Shown: positions 33,477 to 45,300 of the stretch, piece by piece
How the letters are laid out: each line of letters opens with the position of its first letter
Numbering within the stretch: the stretch's first letter is position 1
DNA from: Labia minor
Taxonomy: Eukaryota; Arthropoda; Insecta; Dermaptera; Spongiphoridae
Direction: 5' to 3'
DNA: 64,000 nucleotides
Assembly: GCA_963082975.1 (NCBI GenBank)
Contig: OY720344.1
Coordinates: forward strand, 89,528,107 to 89,592,106
The notes under the pieces: generated by a model
What the model was told of the DNA's origin: nothing
What the model saw: the letters and a program-made list of their open reading frames with translations, nothing else
The model's database searches: none
Position numbers and translations under genes: made by a program

Positions 33477-36332
33477 TTATTTTGATCTAGTTTTTGTGGA
33501 TGTGGGCGTCATTGAACGTCTGGAATTGGCAACAAGGGGGCGAGAAATACTTGAAGACAGACTAGTCTCACTTGGCTAAAAAATAAAAGCAAGATAAAAA
33601 ATTTGTTAGAATATAACAGAAATTTCAAAAATTAAAAATTTATTTACCGCGGGAGATGGTCGAGGCATCGTAGAATCTCGTCGTTCAGGTAAAGCAGGAC
33701 TTTGATCTTTTTTGCTTCTTTCAACACTAAAATATATTTAATAAAATTTTATTTCAAGTCAAATATTTGGATCGAGAAAGGATATTTTAAAGAATTAGAA
33801 ATCAGAACTTATTAACAAACAACAAAATAATTTTAAGCAATCAAGAGAATATTTACTAATAAATTAGCAGCTACAGAAACAATTTCAAATAATTTTAATA
33901 TATCTATTAATGTAATAAAAATATACTAATACTTAATCTTTTTTAGTTATCGTTAAAAAGATTTTTCAGTACTTGAATCTTGTAAGTCATTAAGAAAATA
34001 TAAATAAATATTTTAGGAAATAAATCAGGAAAATAGAAAAAAAGTTATCATTTTAAAAAAAACAAAGGAATAAATAATATAAATTTAATAAATTATTAAA
34101 TTCATTACCTGCTACTTCGTGATCCACTTTTCTTAAATATGCCTGTAAGTTTTTCTTTTAAATCTTTTTTACTTCCTCTGTCTTCTGCATAACTTGCATC
34201 CGAATCATATCCCTAAAATAATTTTTTTAATTAGAAAAAATTCCTAATAAATAGAAATAAAATAATTGTAATACTTGGTATTCGCCTCCATGCGTTTCAT
34301 CTATACTCCTGGATTTTGTAAGTTTCTTTAATTTGCCTAACAGCCCTTTTTTCTTTTTCTTTTCAATTGGTACTTCACTTGTGGTAGATCCTCCAGAAAG
34401 ACGGCTATAATAAAAAGCAAAAAGAGAAAAGATGTATAAAAAAGTTCTTTAATATTTTTTTTATGATATAGTAATACAATTAGTATTATATTTAATTTAA
34501 TGTGAACAAATATTTAATTCCTGTGGCTAAAAAACTGCTAACTTTATCGCAATGAGGTTTAAAATTTCATTTTTAAAATAATTGATTTATCAAGATCTGA
34601 ATGGGTTTATCTTTTCTATAATTGAAGAGATATGAATTCAAAAGGTAATACCTGTCCATTGGAGATTCCTGTCTTCTTTGAAGTGAATAATACCGGTGAT
34701 CCATATCAGAACCTGTCGATTGAAGACTTGTTAAACTTCCATCTGTTTCTTCATCCTTCCAAATTCCCTAAAACATTTTAATTTTTATAATTATTATTAT
34801 TTATATTAATATTTTTAATAAATTCAATTATCGAATTCATACTCTCTCTGGCTTTTTATTTGTCTGCTCTAGAGATAACGACTTTCGATAAAGATTCCCA
34901 TCTTTATTTATTCCCCTCGTTTTTCCTTTTGTTTTATTATTCTTCACTTCTGTTGTGTCTGATTCTGTAGATGCGGCTCTGAAATTATCAAGATCAATTA
35001 ATATTAATTAAAAAATATAGATCAATTATTATTTACCTTCTTATTCCTGATCTCTTTGCTCTTTCACGATCACGTTCTTCTTCACTTAAACGCTGATATT
35101 TTCGCAATTCATCTGTTGCTTCTGTCAACCGTTGAACCGTAGCTTGGAGTTGGATTTTACGATCAACAGAGGATTCTATAAAATATAATTTAATTAATTT
35201 TTTATTTATTTAAATATTATAGATATCTCTAAACATAACAATCACATTTCTATTTATCTAAATCTGAGGTGAGCAATCCGCGGCCCGCTGAACAGATTTG
35301 TGCGGCACACTAAACATAATAGTACAATATCATTTTATTTTTGAGGGCCACTTATTTGCTATTAATTTAAATATATATTATAATAATCACTACAACAATG
35401 AAATGATTTTTAAGGCCTTGAAAGAGACATGAATTATGTCTATTATTCATTAAATATTTAACGTTTAATAATTTATAAAGTTTTGTTTTTGTTTGCGTTA
35501 TGAAAGTAAATGTTGAACTTTCGTTTCGTAATGAAAAACGATGCTCACCCCTGATCTAAATCGTTTTTCAAACATTTAGAGAAGAACATTTTACAATAAT
35601 CTATAAAAATACAGACATATTTTTTTAATATAATAAAACTATATTATTTAAGAGTTTTAATCATTAAATGAAATGATTTTAATATTTTTATAAATAGGTA
35701 ATTTCGGCAATCAATAATTAATTAAAAAATTATTAGTGATTGAATGCCAAAATTAAGTTCCCTTTTATTAAAAATATTTAATCTTTATATATTCCATATA
35801 GCGATAAAATCTAAAAGTTTTTAGTCAAAGACATTAAAACAAAATCAAACTTAATTTTTTTTGATTAAAAAAACTGTTTTTAATAAATTATGTAATTACA
35901 TTTATATATGGAAAAATTACAATATTATTTCTTTGCATGCCCATTAGTTAAAAAAAACATTTAAGTTTAATAAAATTTATTAAGATGATATATGCACATT
36001 CATCTATCTCATCTCTTATGTTTTGTTCCAATTAAGAGTATTAGTGAAATTTTATGAAAGTAAATTTTGTAAGTATCTATTATCTTACAAAATTGAAAAT
36101 TAATAATTACAATAAAAAGTTATTAAAATCATTTAAAGCAAACCAAATTAATTTTAAATTTATTTTTTATATTGGAAGAAAACAAATTTTTATATAAAGA
36201 AGTATATTTTCAATCCAAAAATTGGTTTAGTTAGATTTTATATCCATCAGGCATTCATTCTTTTTTTAGTTATGTACCTTTTACAAATTCTTTTCTCTCT
36301 AAACCGGGAGAAGATTCTCGAGATTTGGGTCC
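33477..36332 (-). CDS. Coiled-coil gene exons 31-38: basic Ser-rich tail
   Basis: The exons are 36278-36332, 35037-35175, 34843-34978, 34652-34767, 34275-34404, 34109-34212, 33648-33726 and 33477-33575. After a last short helix (VDRKIQLQATVQRLTEATDE) the tail is hydrophilic and basic. It has two similar modules, KKGLLGKLKKLTKSRSIDE and KKDLKEKLTGIFKKSGSRSS. It ends in a Ser/Pro/Arg-rich stretch finishing STKTRSK. A basic tail is consistent with microtubule or membrane binding, but that is inference. Nearly all of these exons are too short for ORF scans. Confidence 0.82.
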
Positions 36333-39300
36333 CTGCATTAAATATATATTTATTATTTAATTATACTATAACTATATCAAATACATAATATGTAGAATTA
36401 TATATATTAAATAAAGCTTTAACAAAATTTTAAATAATAAATTATAAATAAAGGATGTAATTATCAATAAATTTATTTAGTTTAATCTATTATTTGCTTT
36501 TGAGAAACTAACAGCCATGACATATTATGCTATCTGATAATATGAAATTTGTTAGTAACTTTTTAATTGATTCTTTATATAGGTAAATATAATTAATAAA
36601 AATAATAAATACCTTTAATCTTCTTGGTGGTGTAGGCGTAGATGGATCCGGGGGAGGTTTATTACGTTGTGGAAAGAGATCAGGTGCAAGTTTCATCAAT
36701 TCATCAATCTGCAAAGAATGAAAATTATTAGTATATATTAAAAAACTCTAATTCTTATATTTTGGCTGAACAAGGTTCTTGTTAAGTACATCTCTATTTT
36801 ACGTTTGTTACTTTTTAGAAAATAGATATATAAATAAAAATAAATGAAAGTTAACCTGGTTTAATATGGCGTTAATTTTTTTATCTTCTTCAAAATCAGC
36901 TCGTCTTCTTCCTTGAACAACTTGTCTGTATTCTTCTCGATCTTTATCATATCTTTCTCTTTCTCTTCTTAATTTTTCATTGGTTGTTCTCAATTTAGCA
37001 TGTGCATCTCTTAATTCTAAAAGATCACATTGTAATTCAGTTATTTTACGTTTGGTTTCCTCTTGTTCTTCTTCCGATTGTTTGCGAAGTTGCTCTTGAC
37101 GTCTCTTCGCTTCTAAACGCTCTTTATCGCGTTCTCTTTCAACCTAAGTTATATAAATAAAGAATATCAATTTTACGAAAAACATTAAATTTCAATAAGA
37201 ATTACCTCAAAAAGTGTTTGTCTAAGATCTCTGGCAAGTGTGGAAGTTTCCTGAAGTAGTCGATGTTGTTCTTCTCGTTCTTTATGCCATGCTAATTCCA
37301 TTCGAGTTCGCATTCCTGGAATTTTTGTCCGTCCACTTGCAACTATTCTGTCTTCTTCCAACTAAAAAAATATGATATAATTATAGTTAACAACTTATAT
37401 GCCCAGATATTTATTATATAAATAATCAAAAAGTCAATCAACTAGTTAACATGTGCTATTTATACAAAATTATCAACTTAAATATCTCTGAAGATGAATT
37501 TTTAAGATAATTATTTTGAAGATGTAGAATACTTACTTCATTAATATGACTTTGCATTTCAGAAAGCTTCACTTCCCAAGCAGAACGTTCAGAAACTAAT
37601 TCAGTTTTGAGCTTGGACGATTGGAGCCGTGCTTCACTTAATTCATCCTCCATACATGATACCTGTTGCTCGAGTGTAGCAATTTTCGTTCGAGTTTCCT
37701 CAGACTAAAGTAAACCAAACAATAGAGAATATTAAAATAATATTTTTATTAATTTTTAAATTGATAAAGACTTTTTAATAACCTCATCTGCGCTGATTGT
37801 ACCACTATCTCGTTTTGATCCACCAACTTGTGCTTTGAGATCTGCAATAGTTCGTTGAGCAGCCTCAGTCATATGTCTATAGGTATCACGTTCTTTTTTA
37901 AATCTTGATAACTGCACTTGTAAGGAATGCAATTCTTCTGAGATTAATGCGACACGACCATCGTATCGCAATTTTAAAGATGCAATTTCGCTTTTCTTCG
38001 ATTTTTCTTCCATTTCTAATCTGAAATTAAAGGAGATTAAAAAAAAAATAGAATAGCATTTTTAATAATTTAATAAAAATACTTGGCTTGTGCTTCACGT
38101 AATTCTTTTTCTACAGCCGATGTATCAGCACTAATATTCCTTTGGATTTTATTCACTTTATCATAATCTTCTAATTTTTTTCTAAGTTCTTCATTCTAAT
38201 AATAAATTAATTTATTATTATTTATATTAAAAACTTATAAATTATTAAATGATTTTTACTTCTCTTCTTATATGATTCATTTGATCTGAAAAACTATCTC
38301 TATCCCGTTTATATTGGTCAGCTTCAGCTCCTTTATCTTCTATAATTTTCTTCAAACGAATTCTTTCATTAGTCCAAGTATCAGTGTCAGTGAAATTTCT
38401 AGCTGCTTTTTCTTCTAATTCTTTCAAACGTTCCTAAAAAGTAATATTAAGAAAGTTACAATAAAACTAAAATGAAAATTATTAATAACTCAAATGTATT
38501 TTTATTATTTAAAAGTTATTTTTTGGGTTAACTTACATGTAAATCTAATTTTTCTTTAATCCACGAATCTTGTTTATTATTGTATGTATCCCTTAACGTT
38601 TTCAATTCTGTTTCAATTGATTTTAATTCTCTAGATGTTGTTAAATATTTCCTGTAAAAATATAAGAAATTAAATTTTAAAACATGCTTGTATTTTGAAT
38701 AAAAATATTAAAACATACTCTGTAACATTTTCTTTTTCCATTACTAGTTGAGCTTTTGTTACAACATGTTCCTCTTCTAACATTTCATATTTAGTTGTAA
38801 GGTCTTCATATTCTTGACGCTCTGATCTCAAATCATTTTCTAATTCTAAATAAAAAAAAAGGTAAAATTTATTGATTAAACATTTAAAGAAGAATATTAA
38901 TCTCAATTTCGCAGTATATTCTTACTTTCAATTTTATTATGTAATTCTTCTTGAATTTTCTTTGATGTCGTTGTACCTTCTGAGGATTTAAGTTTTGATT
39001 TTAAATGGGTTAATTCTTGTTCTTTGCTTGATAATTCTTTTTCGTGATTATTTTTAATTCGTTCAAGACGTTTACGTTCCGCCTTCAAAATGAAAATCAA
39101 TAGTTATTATTAAATTCTTTAATTAATTTTTCAAATTAGCCATTCGTAAAAACAAAAAATCCAAAGAGAGTTGATCTGCTTGAATGAAATAATTAGAGGG
39201 ACAATGAATTATTATAGTTCTTTATAAATGGAAAAGCAGCAAATGAAGATTGAAGAAGCAGGCTATACAAAAATTGAAAAATAATGGGTCTCAAAATGAA

Positions 39301-42300
39301 CAATAATAATAATAATAATAAAGGCAATAACAAGGGTTCAATATATATATATATATATAAAATATCAACAAGAAGCTGAGACCTGGACAGACTGAATAAT
39401 AAAAGACAGAAAAAAGAACAACTTGAGTTGAAATATTACTGAATATAAGTAATGTCTTTTATAGTATTTAGAAACAGATAATGAAAGTAATAGATAAGAA
39501 ATAACATCGATAAATATGTTAACAAAAATACAAGACATAATAATATCAACTTCATTGAGATATCAAAGATTTTGATGAAAATATGAAAGACTAAATGGAA
39601 AGGGTAATAAAGAAAGAAAGAAATTCAAAACCATTTGTTATGTAAATTATATAGCTAAAATCTACGACTACTACGCCAAAATACTAAAAAAAACAATATT
39701 TTATAATATCGTTATCTTAAAATACTGATAAAACCATGCCATCGTAAGAGATTCAATATTCTACCTTCACTCAATCAACCAACCAGTTTAACTTTTGTAT
39801 TTTACCTCTAAATCCATATCAACATCAGAAAGTTTTCGTTCAAGATATTCATTTTCTTTTCTAAGTGTATCTTCACTTTTCTTATGTTCAACTTCTTTTA
39901 CTTTTAGGGATTTTTCTGACTATATAAATTAAAACTTTGTAATCAAGCTCAAGACGTATATACATATAAACAAATAAAAAAGTTACCTGTTCTAACTCTT
40001 CTTTTAATTGTTCGAATTTGGTTTTCCAGGATGTTAGTTCTTCTTTTAATGACACTACTTCTTTACTTCCAGCAGTTATTGAATTAGAAACATTTGCTAC
40101 TTTTGAAACTGCTTCGGAGGAACGTTGCTTTTCTTCTTTCAAAGATGATTCCTAAGGAGATATTTACTATTAGTAATTTTAAATCATTATATATTTCTTA
40201 ATTATGTTTGTAATTATTTAGATTAATAATTTTTTGATTGATCATTTAATGTTTGTTTCAAAGTATTGGGAAACTTTCCAGTAGTTTTAAATTTAAAAAA
40301 ATCAATTTTTATATATTTTTAATTATTAATTAAGAGAGGAATTATTCATTATTATTCAATTTATCAAGTAATTTTATTAGTTATAAAAATAACAACAATA
40401 AAAGGGTTAGAAAATAGTAAAAAAAATATATGCCTTTTATTTACATTTTAAGAACAAAGTGCATTTATATATTAAAAAAATAGTAAATAAATTAAACAAT
40501 ATAGAATAAGAAAATATGACCATATCTTGAATATACCAATTTTTCAATTGACGTTTCTTTGGCTGCTACAGATGATTCTAATTCACTAATTCGAGTTTTA
40601 AGAGCATCTCTATCCTTTAACCACCCAGAAGAAAGTTCTTGATGAGAAGTCTCAATACGTTTATTTTTTTCTTTTTCCTCAGTTAGCTGATGATTTTTAT
40701 TTAGAAGAAAGAAAGAAATGAAATGAAGAAATAGAGAAAGAAAGAATAAAAATGAAAAAATAAGTAATAAGTAATAAGTAATAAAATAAAAAATTTAAAT
40801 TAGATTAGTTGCTCTTTTGAAGAAATTATTAAAATATTATATAAGAAAATTAAATAAAGATAATTATTTGAAAATAAAAATTAAAGAATAAAGAATGAAT
40901 TAAATAGATAAAATTTTAAAATTTCTTGAAATAAATCACCTCTTTTTCTGCTTTGGTCACTTTTGTTTTATTAAGAGCTAATTGTTTCTCTATTCGTTTA
41001 AGTTTTTCTTCTGTTTCAGTGAGACGTTTTGTTTGTTCTTGCCGAGCTTTTTCTTTTTCAGATTCATTCTTAGTAGCAGTTTCAAGTTGTTTTTTTAGAC
41101 TAGATGTTTGCCGGCGTTCTTCTTCAAGGTCCTTCTTAACAGATTCAAGTCTTTCAGAAGCTCCCAATAGTTCATCTCTTTTGGAAGATGCAGCCGCTAT
41201 TATAAAAGAAATATTTTTGATAATAGTTTTTATTAATTCTAGTTTAACTTAACGTAATATATACCTTTCTCTGAAGTCATTTTTTTAAGATCCTCTTCCA
41301 ATTTCTGTTTTTCTTTGTTAATTTTCTCCTTTTCTTCTTGTAATTTTAATTTCTCTTGTTCTACCTTTTTTCTTAAATCTTCTTGTTTCTTCAAATTTTC
41401 CTCCAATTGTTTTTTATCTTTATCATATTTTTCCTTATCATCTGTGGCTTTCTTTTTAGCTAAATAAAAACAAAAAATTAATTTCATTCAAATAGAATGT
41501 TTTGTTTGATTATTTACCTTCAGTTGATTGTTTTCCCTCTGTTTCTAATTTTTTCTTTTCACCTTCAAGTTCTTTTTCTATTTTAGTTAATTTATCTTTC
41601 GTATCTTTTAATTCTTTTTCTAATTTGTCAGTATTTGAATCTTTCACCTCTTTGTTCTCCTCTTTTACTTTATTCTTATTCGATTCTTGAGATTTTTTTA
41701 ATACAGTAAGAACATCACACATTTCTACTTCGAGATCTTCAACCATCCTTTTCAATTGTAATTTTGTTGTCATATCTGTAGGTCGTTTAGGGGTTCGTTT
41801 TTTATAAAAATCCGTTGCTGAACTAAGAGAATCATCTCGAATTCTTTTCAAAGTTTCTAATAATTTAACATTTTCAGACTCTATCTAAAAAAATCAATAA
41901 ATAACAAAATTTTTTTAAATAAAAAATATAATTTTTTCAATTAAATAAAATAATAGATTTTTGTATATACATGGTCTAGTATTTATTATTATTTTAGTTC
42001 AAATATTTCATAATAAACTTAATTCTATTCTCATATTATTAGATTTTGAAAAAATAAAAATAAGTTTTACTAGCTATAAGTAGTTCGTGAAATCATTAAA
42101 ATGTTTAATTATTCTCTATTTCACTAATTCTTTTGTATTTAAAAACATTGAAAAAATAACAAAAACAATAAAATTTTACGATCAGAAGATTAAAAACAAA
42201 TTATTAATATTTCAATAACAAAATTAAGCCAATCAATTTATAGGATGCCCTTAGTCAAAATTTTGGGCAATTATTGCTCAACTTTGTTAAACTTACAGAT

Positions 42301-45300
42301 CCTAGATGAGTGGCCTCAATTCTTTTGTTCTATATAAAGCATTAGAAAATGGCACTTTGCCAAAAATTAACAAGAATTGAATAGAGAAATTTAATTAATT
42401 ATTTGAAAGTCCTTGATTCATATTGTGACTTAGTTTAAAATTTATATGCATAATTATTTCCCTGACTATTACAATTACAAAATAAATATTATTAATGTGT
42501 AATAAGAGCAATTAAATATTTATTTTATTTTCATGAGAAAAAAAGTTGAAAAATGGGGAAGAACACATCTTTAATAAAAGTGAAATTTTTTCAAAAGTTT
42601 AACATATAGGCAAAGTAATTGGATAAGTCTACATAATTTCGAAATAATTCAAATCCAGTTTTGATTCAATAATTTAGAATTACTTAGTAGATAGTAAGAT
42701 TTAACTTTTGAGAGTAAAGAGACACTATTTTAAAAGGTAACGTTTTTTAATAGTACTTAATTTAAAATGGTATAAGATGTTTTTTAGAAATCTTTTAAGA
42801 TTTTTTAATATTTAATATGATTGCATCACATCACAATATTATTATTTAAATTAAATTTCATAATTATTTAAGTGAACTGATGATAAAATCTATACATCTG
42901 AAATTTTGTTTTATACACAAAATACATATATTATAAATATTTGACGGAAATTGTGCATATAAAATATTAATATTCTTATAAAAAAAAAATTTAATATTTA
43001 TGGAATATATAATATTAAAACTTACTTTAGTAAATGAAATTTTCATCTTATCGAAATCTTCTGTTTTGGTTTTAAAATCTTTTTTCAATTTAATAATATC
43101 AGCGGGTTCTTTAGTTACAGCATTAGAATTCTTTGTATCATTTTTTTCATTTTGACTTATCTTGTCTTTCAGTTCATTAATCTGAAAAAATATTATAATT
43201 TATTCGATAAGAAGAGAGAAATAGTTTAAGGTTTTATTTTTCAATCAATTATGAATGTTGTGGATATATCTATATATAATTATAATAAAAAACAACCGTG
43301 GAATATTCATATTTCTCTAAATTTCCTCAGCCTTCCATATCCTCCCATTACTACCACTTTTTATTTTAATGATCTTAGTTTAATAATTTAACCAAATTAT
43401 AAAATATCTCAAAAATTTAGATGAAAGGACTAATTTAGTGGTATCATGGATTCATATCTAATCATGCAATAAGATTTCCATCAAATTATTCCATAATGGA
43501 TTCTTTATAAAAACCTAATTTTAAGGATAAAAAAACGATGAAATTAAATGAATGTATTATACTAGAAAAATTTATTTAGTAATAATATTTAAAATTCTCA
43601 AATTTTCAATTTTATTAATATTTCATTTATTTTATTTGTAATTTTAACGTAGGCGTCCCATTCTAAAATTAATTTCGCCCAATAAGATCCATTGAATATA
43701 TGGACATAAAAAATAAATATTTAATTCCCATTAAATTATATTTTCTCGTTTTTATATCCATTTTCAAAAATCTATTCAAACCTTATTATTGGCTTCTGTA
43801 AGTTGCTCTTGGAGAGATGTGATTTTTTCTTTGTCAGCAGTTGTAGATGTTTTATTAGTAACACCTCGAGACAATTGCAACTTTTTATTTTCCGCCGTTA
43901 TTTTCTCATTTTCAGACTCGAGTTGTTGTGCTCGACTCCTTAAAACAGAGGCTTCTGATTCCATTAAAGTTAATTGACGTTTTAAATCCAAAGCTTGTTG
44001 TTCATTTCCACCATCAAGAGATCTAAATAAAAATTAAATTATCAAAGATTAAAAAAACATTTATCATTAATAAAATAATTTCTCACTTTGATTTTTGTAT
44101 TGCCGTTTTGCTGCGTTTTTGAGTTACTGCTAATTCAGCGTGTAATCGTTCACAATCTCGATCTTTTTCTATAAGTTTCTTTCTTAATTCTGAGAGTTCT
44201 TCTTCCAAAAGCTGAAACAAATATTAATTGTTTATGAATTTAATATAATATTTTTAATATTCTTAATTATTTAGTTAATATATTTTTGTAATATTTTTCT
44301 AATGAGATTTTATAATATGATTATGTAAAATTTTATTTAATTTTTTCATTGAAAAGTCTAAATTAACCAAAAATTAGAAAAATCATTTGATTGTGAAATT
44401 TTAGACCAAAAAAATCTTAATTTTGTTTATGATTTGTTATTTTTGTATTTTGTATAGACCAAACTAATAAAATTTAAAATATATTTTTATTCAAATATGC
44501 AGTTACTTATTATAACTTACTTTAATCTTTTGATCTTGAAGGGAATCATGATTGGTGGCAGAAGAAATAGAAGGCGAAAGAGATCTGCGTGTTAAAGGTT
44601 TCGCAGATAATTTATCTTGTAACTCTTTGTTTTTGCGTTTGAATGTTTCTCTTTCTTTTTCCAAGTCTTCAACTTTTCGTCGTAAAACGGCTGTTTCTTG
44701 TTCATTAAGCTCTAATTGTATTTTAAGTTCAGCCGCGTCTTCAATATCTGAAATACCTTCATCTTTTTCGACCGCTGGTTCAGGAGTTAATCTTGCTGGA
44801 CTTGGTGATTTTTTCCTACCTAGAGTAAACAAATATTATAAATAGAATATAATAACTATAATAAAATAATATAATAATAATAATAATAAATAATATGAGA
44901 TTATATTTATTTTAATTTAAAAAAAATCTTCAAAATTCAATAAAAATTATTTTTTTTATAATAAACTATACTCTCTCTTTACTTTTTATTTAGATAATTT
45001 AGATTAAGCTAAATTTTAAAATAAAAAAAAAGAATTTAAGAATAAAATTAAGAATTATTATTAGAGAATATATATATATATAAATCCCTGACTCTTCTTT
45101 TATTAATTAATAATTGAAAATAAAAGTTTCCCGAATAAAAAATACATTTTTGTAATGGATAAGAAAAAATATAAAATAATCTCGTCTAGGACAATTACAA
45201 ATTTAAAATAAATTGAACAACACAAGAAAAATAAAATAAAAGAATTATATGAATTATTAAAAAATTAAAATAGTTGCATGCAGAAATTTTGTTATTCAAA

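Noticed and set aside
40953-41252. 99-codon plus frame opposite the coil exons
   Set aside because: It is a Ser/Phe-rich antisense shadow of a Lys/Glu coding strand. The same applies to plus frames at 41502, 43789, 44552, 46734, 48582, 50494 and 51471.
44503-44832. ATG at 44832 as the start of a separate gene
   Set aside because: The Met lies in the intron just before acceptor CTCTAG (44820-44821). The downstream sequence is exon 11 of the long gene in phase with exon 10 or 10b. A short isoform starting here is not excluded but unsupported.
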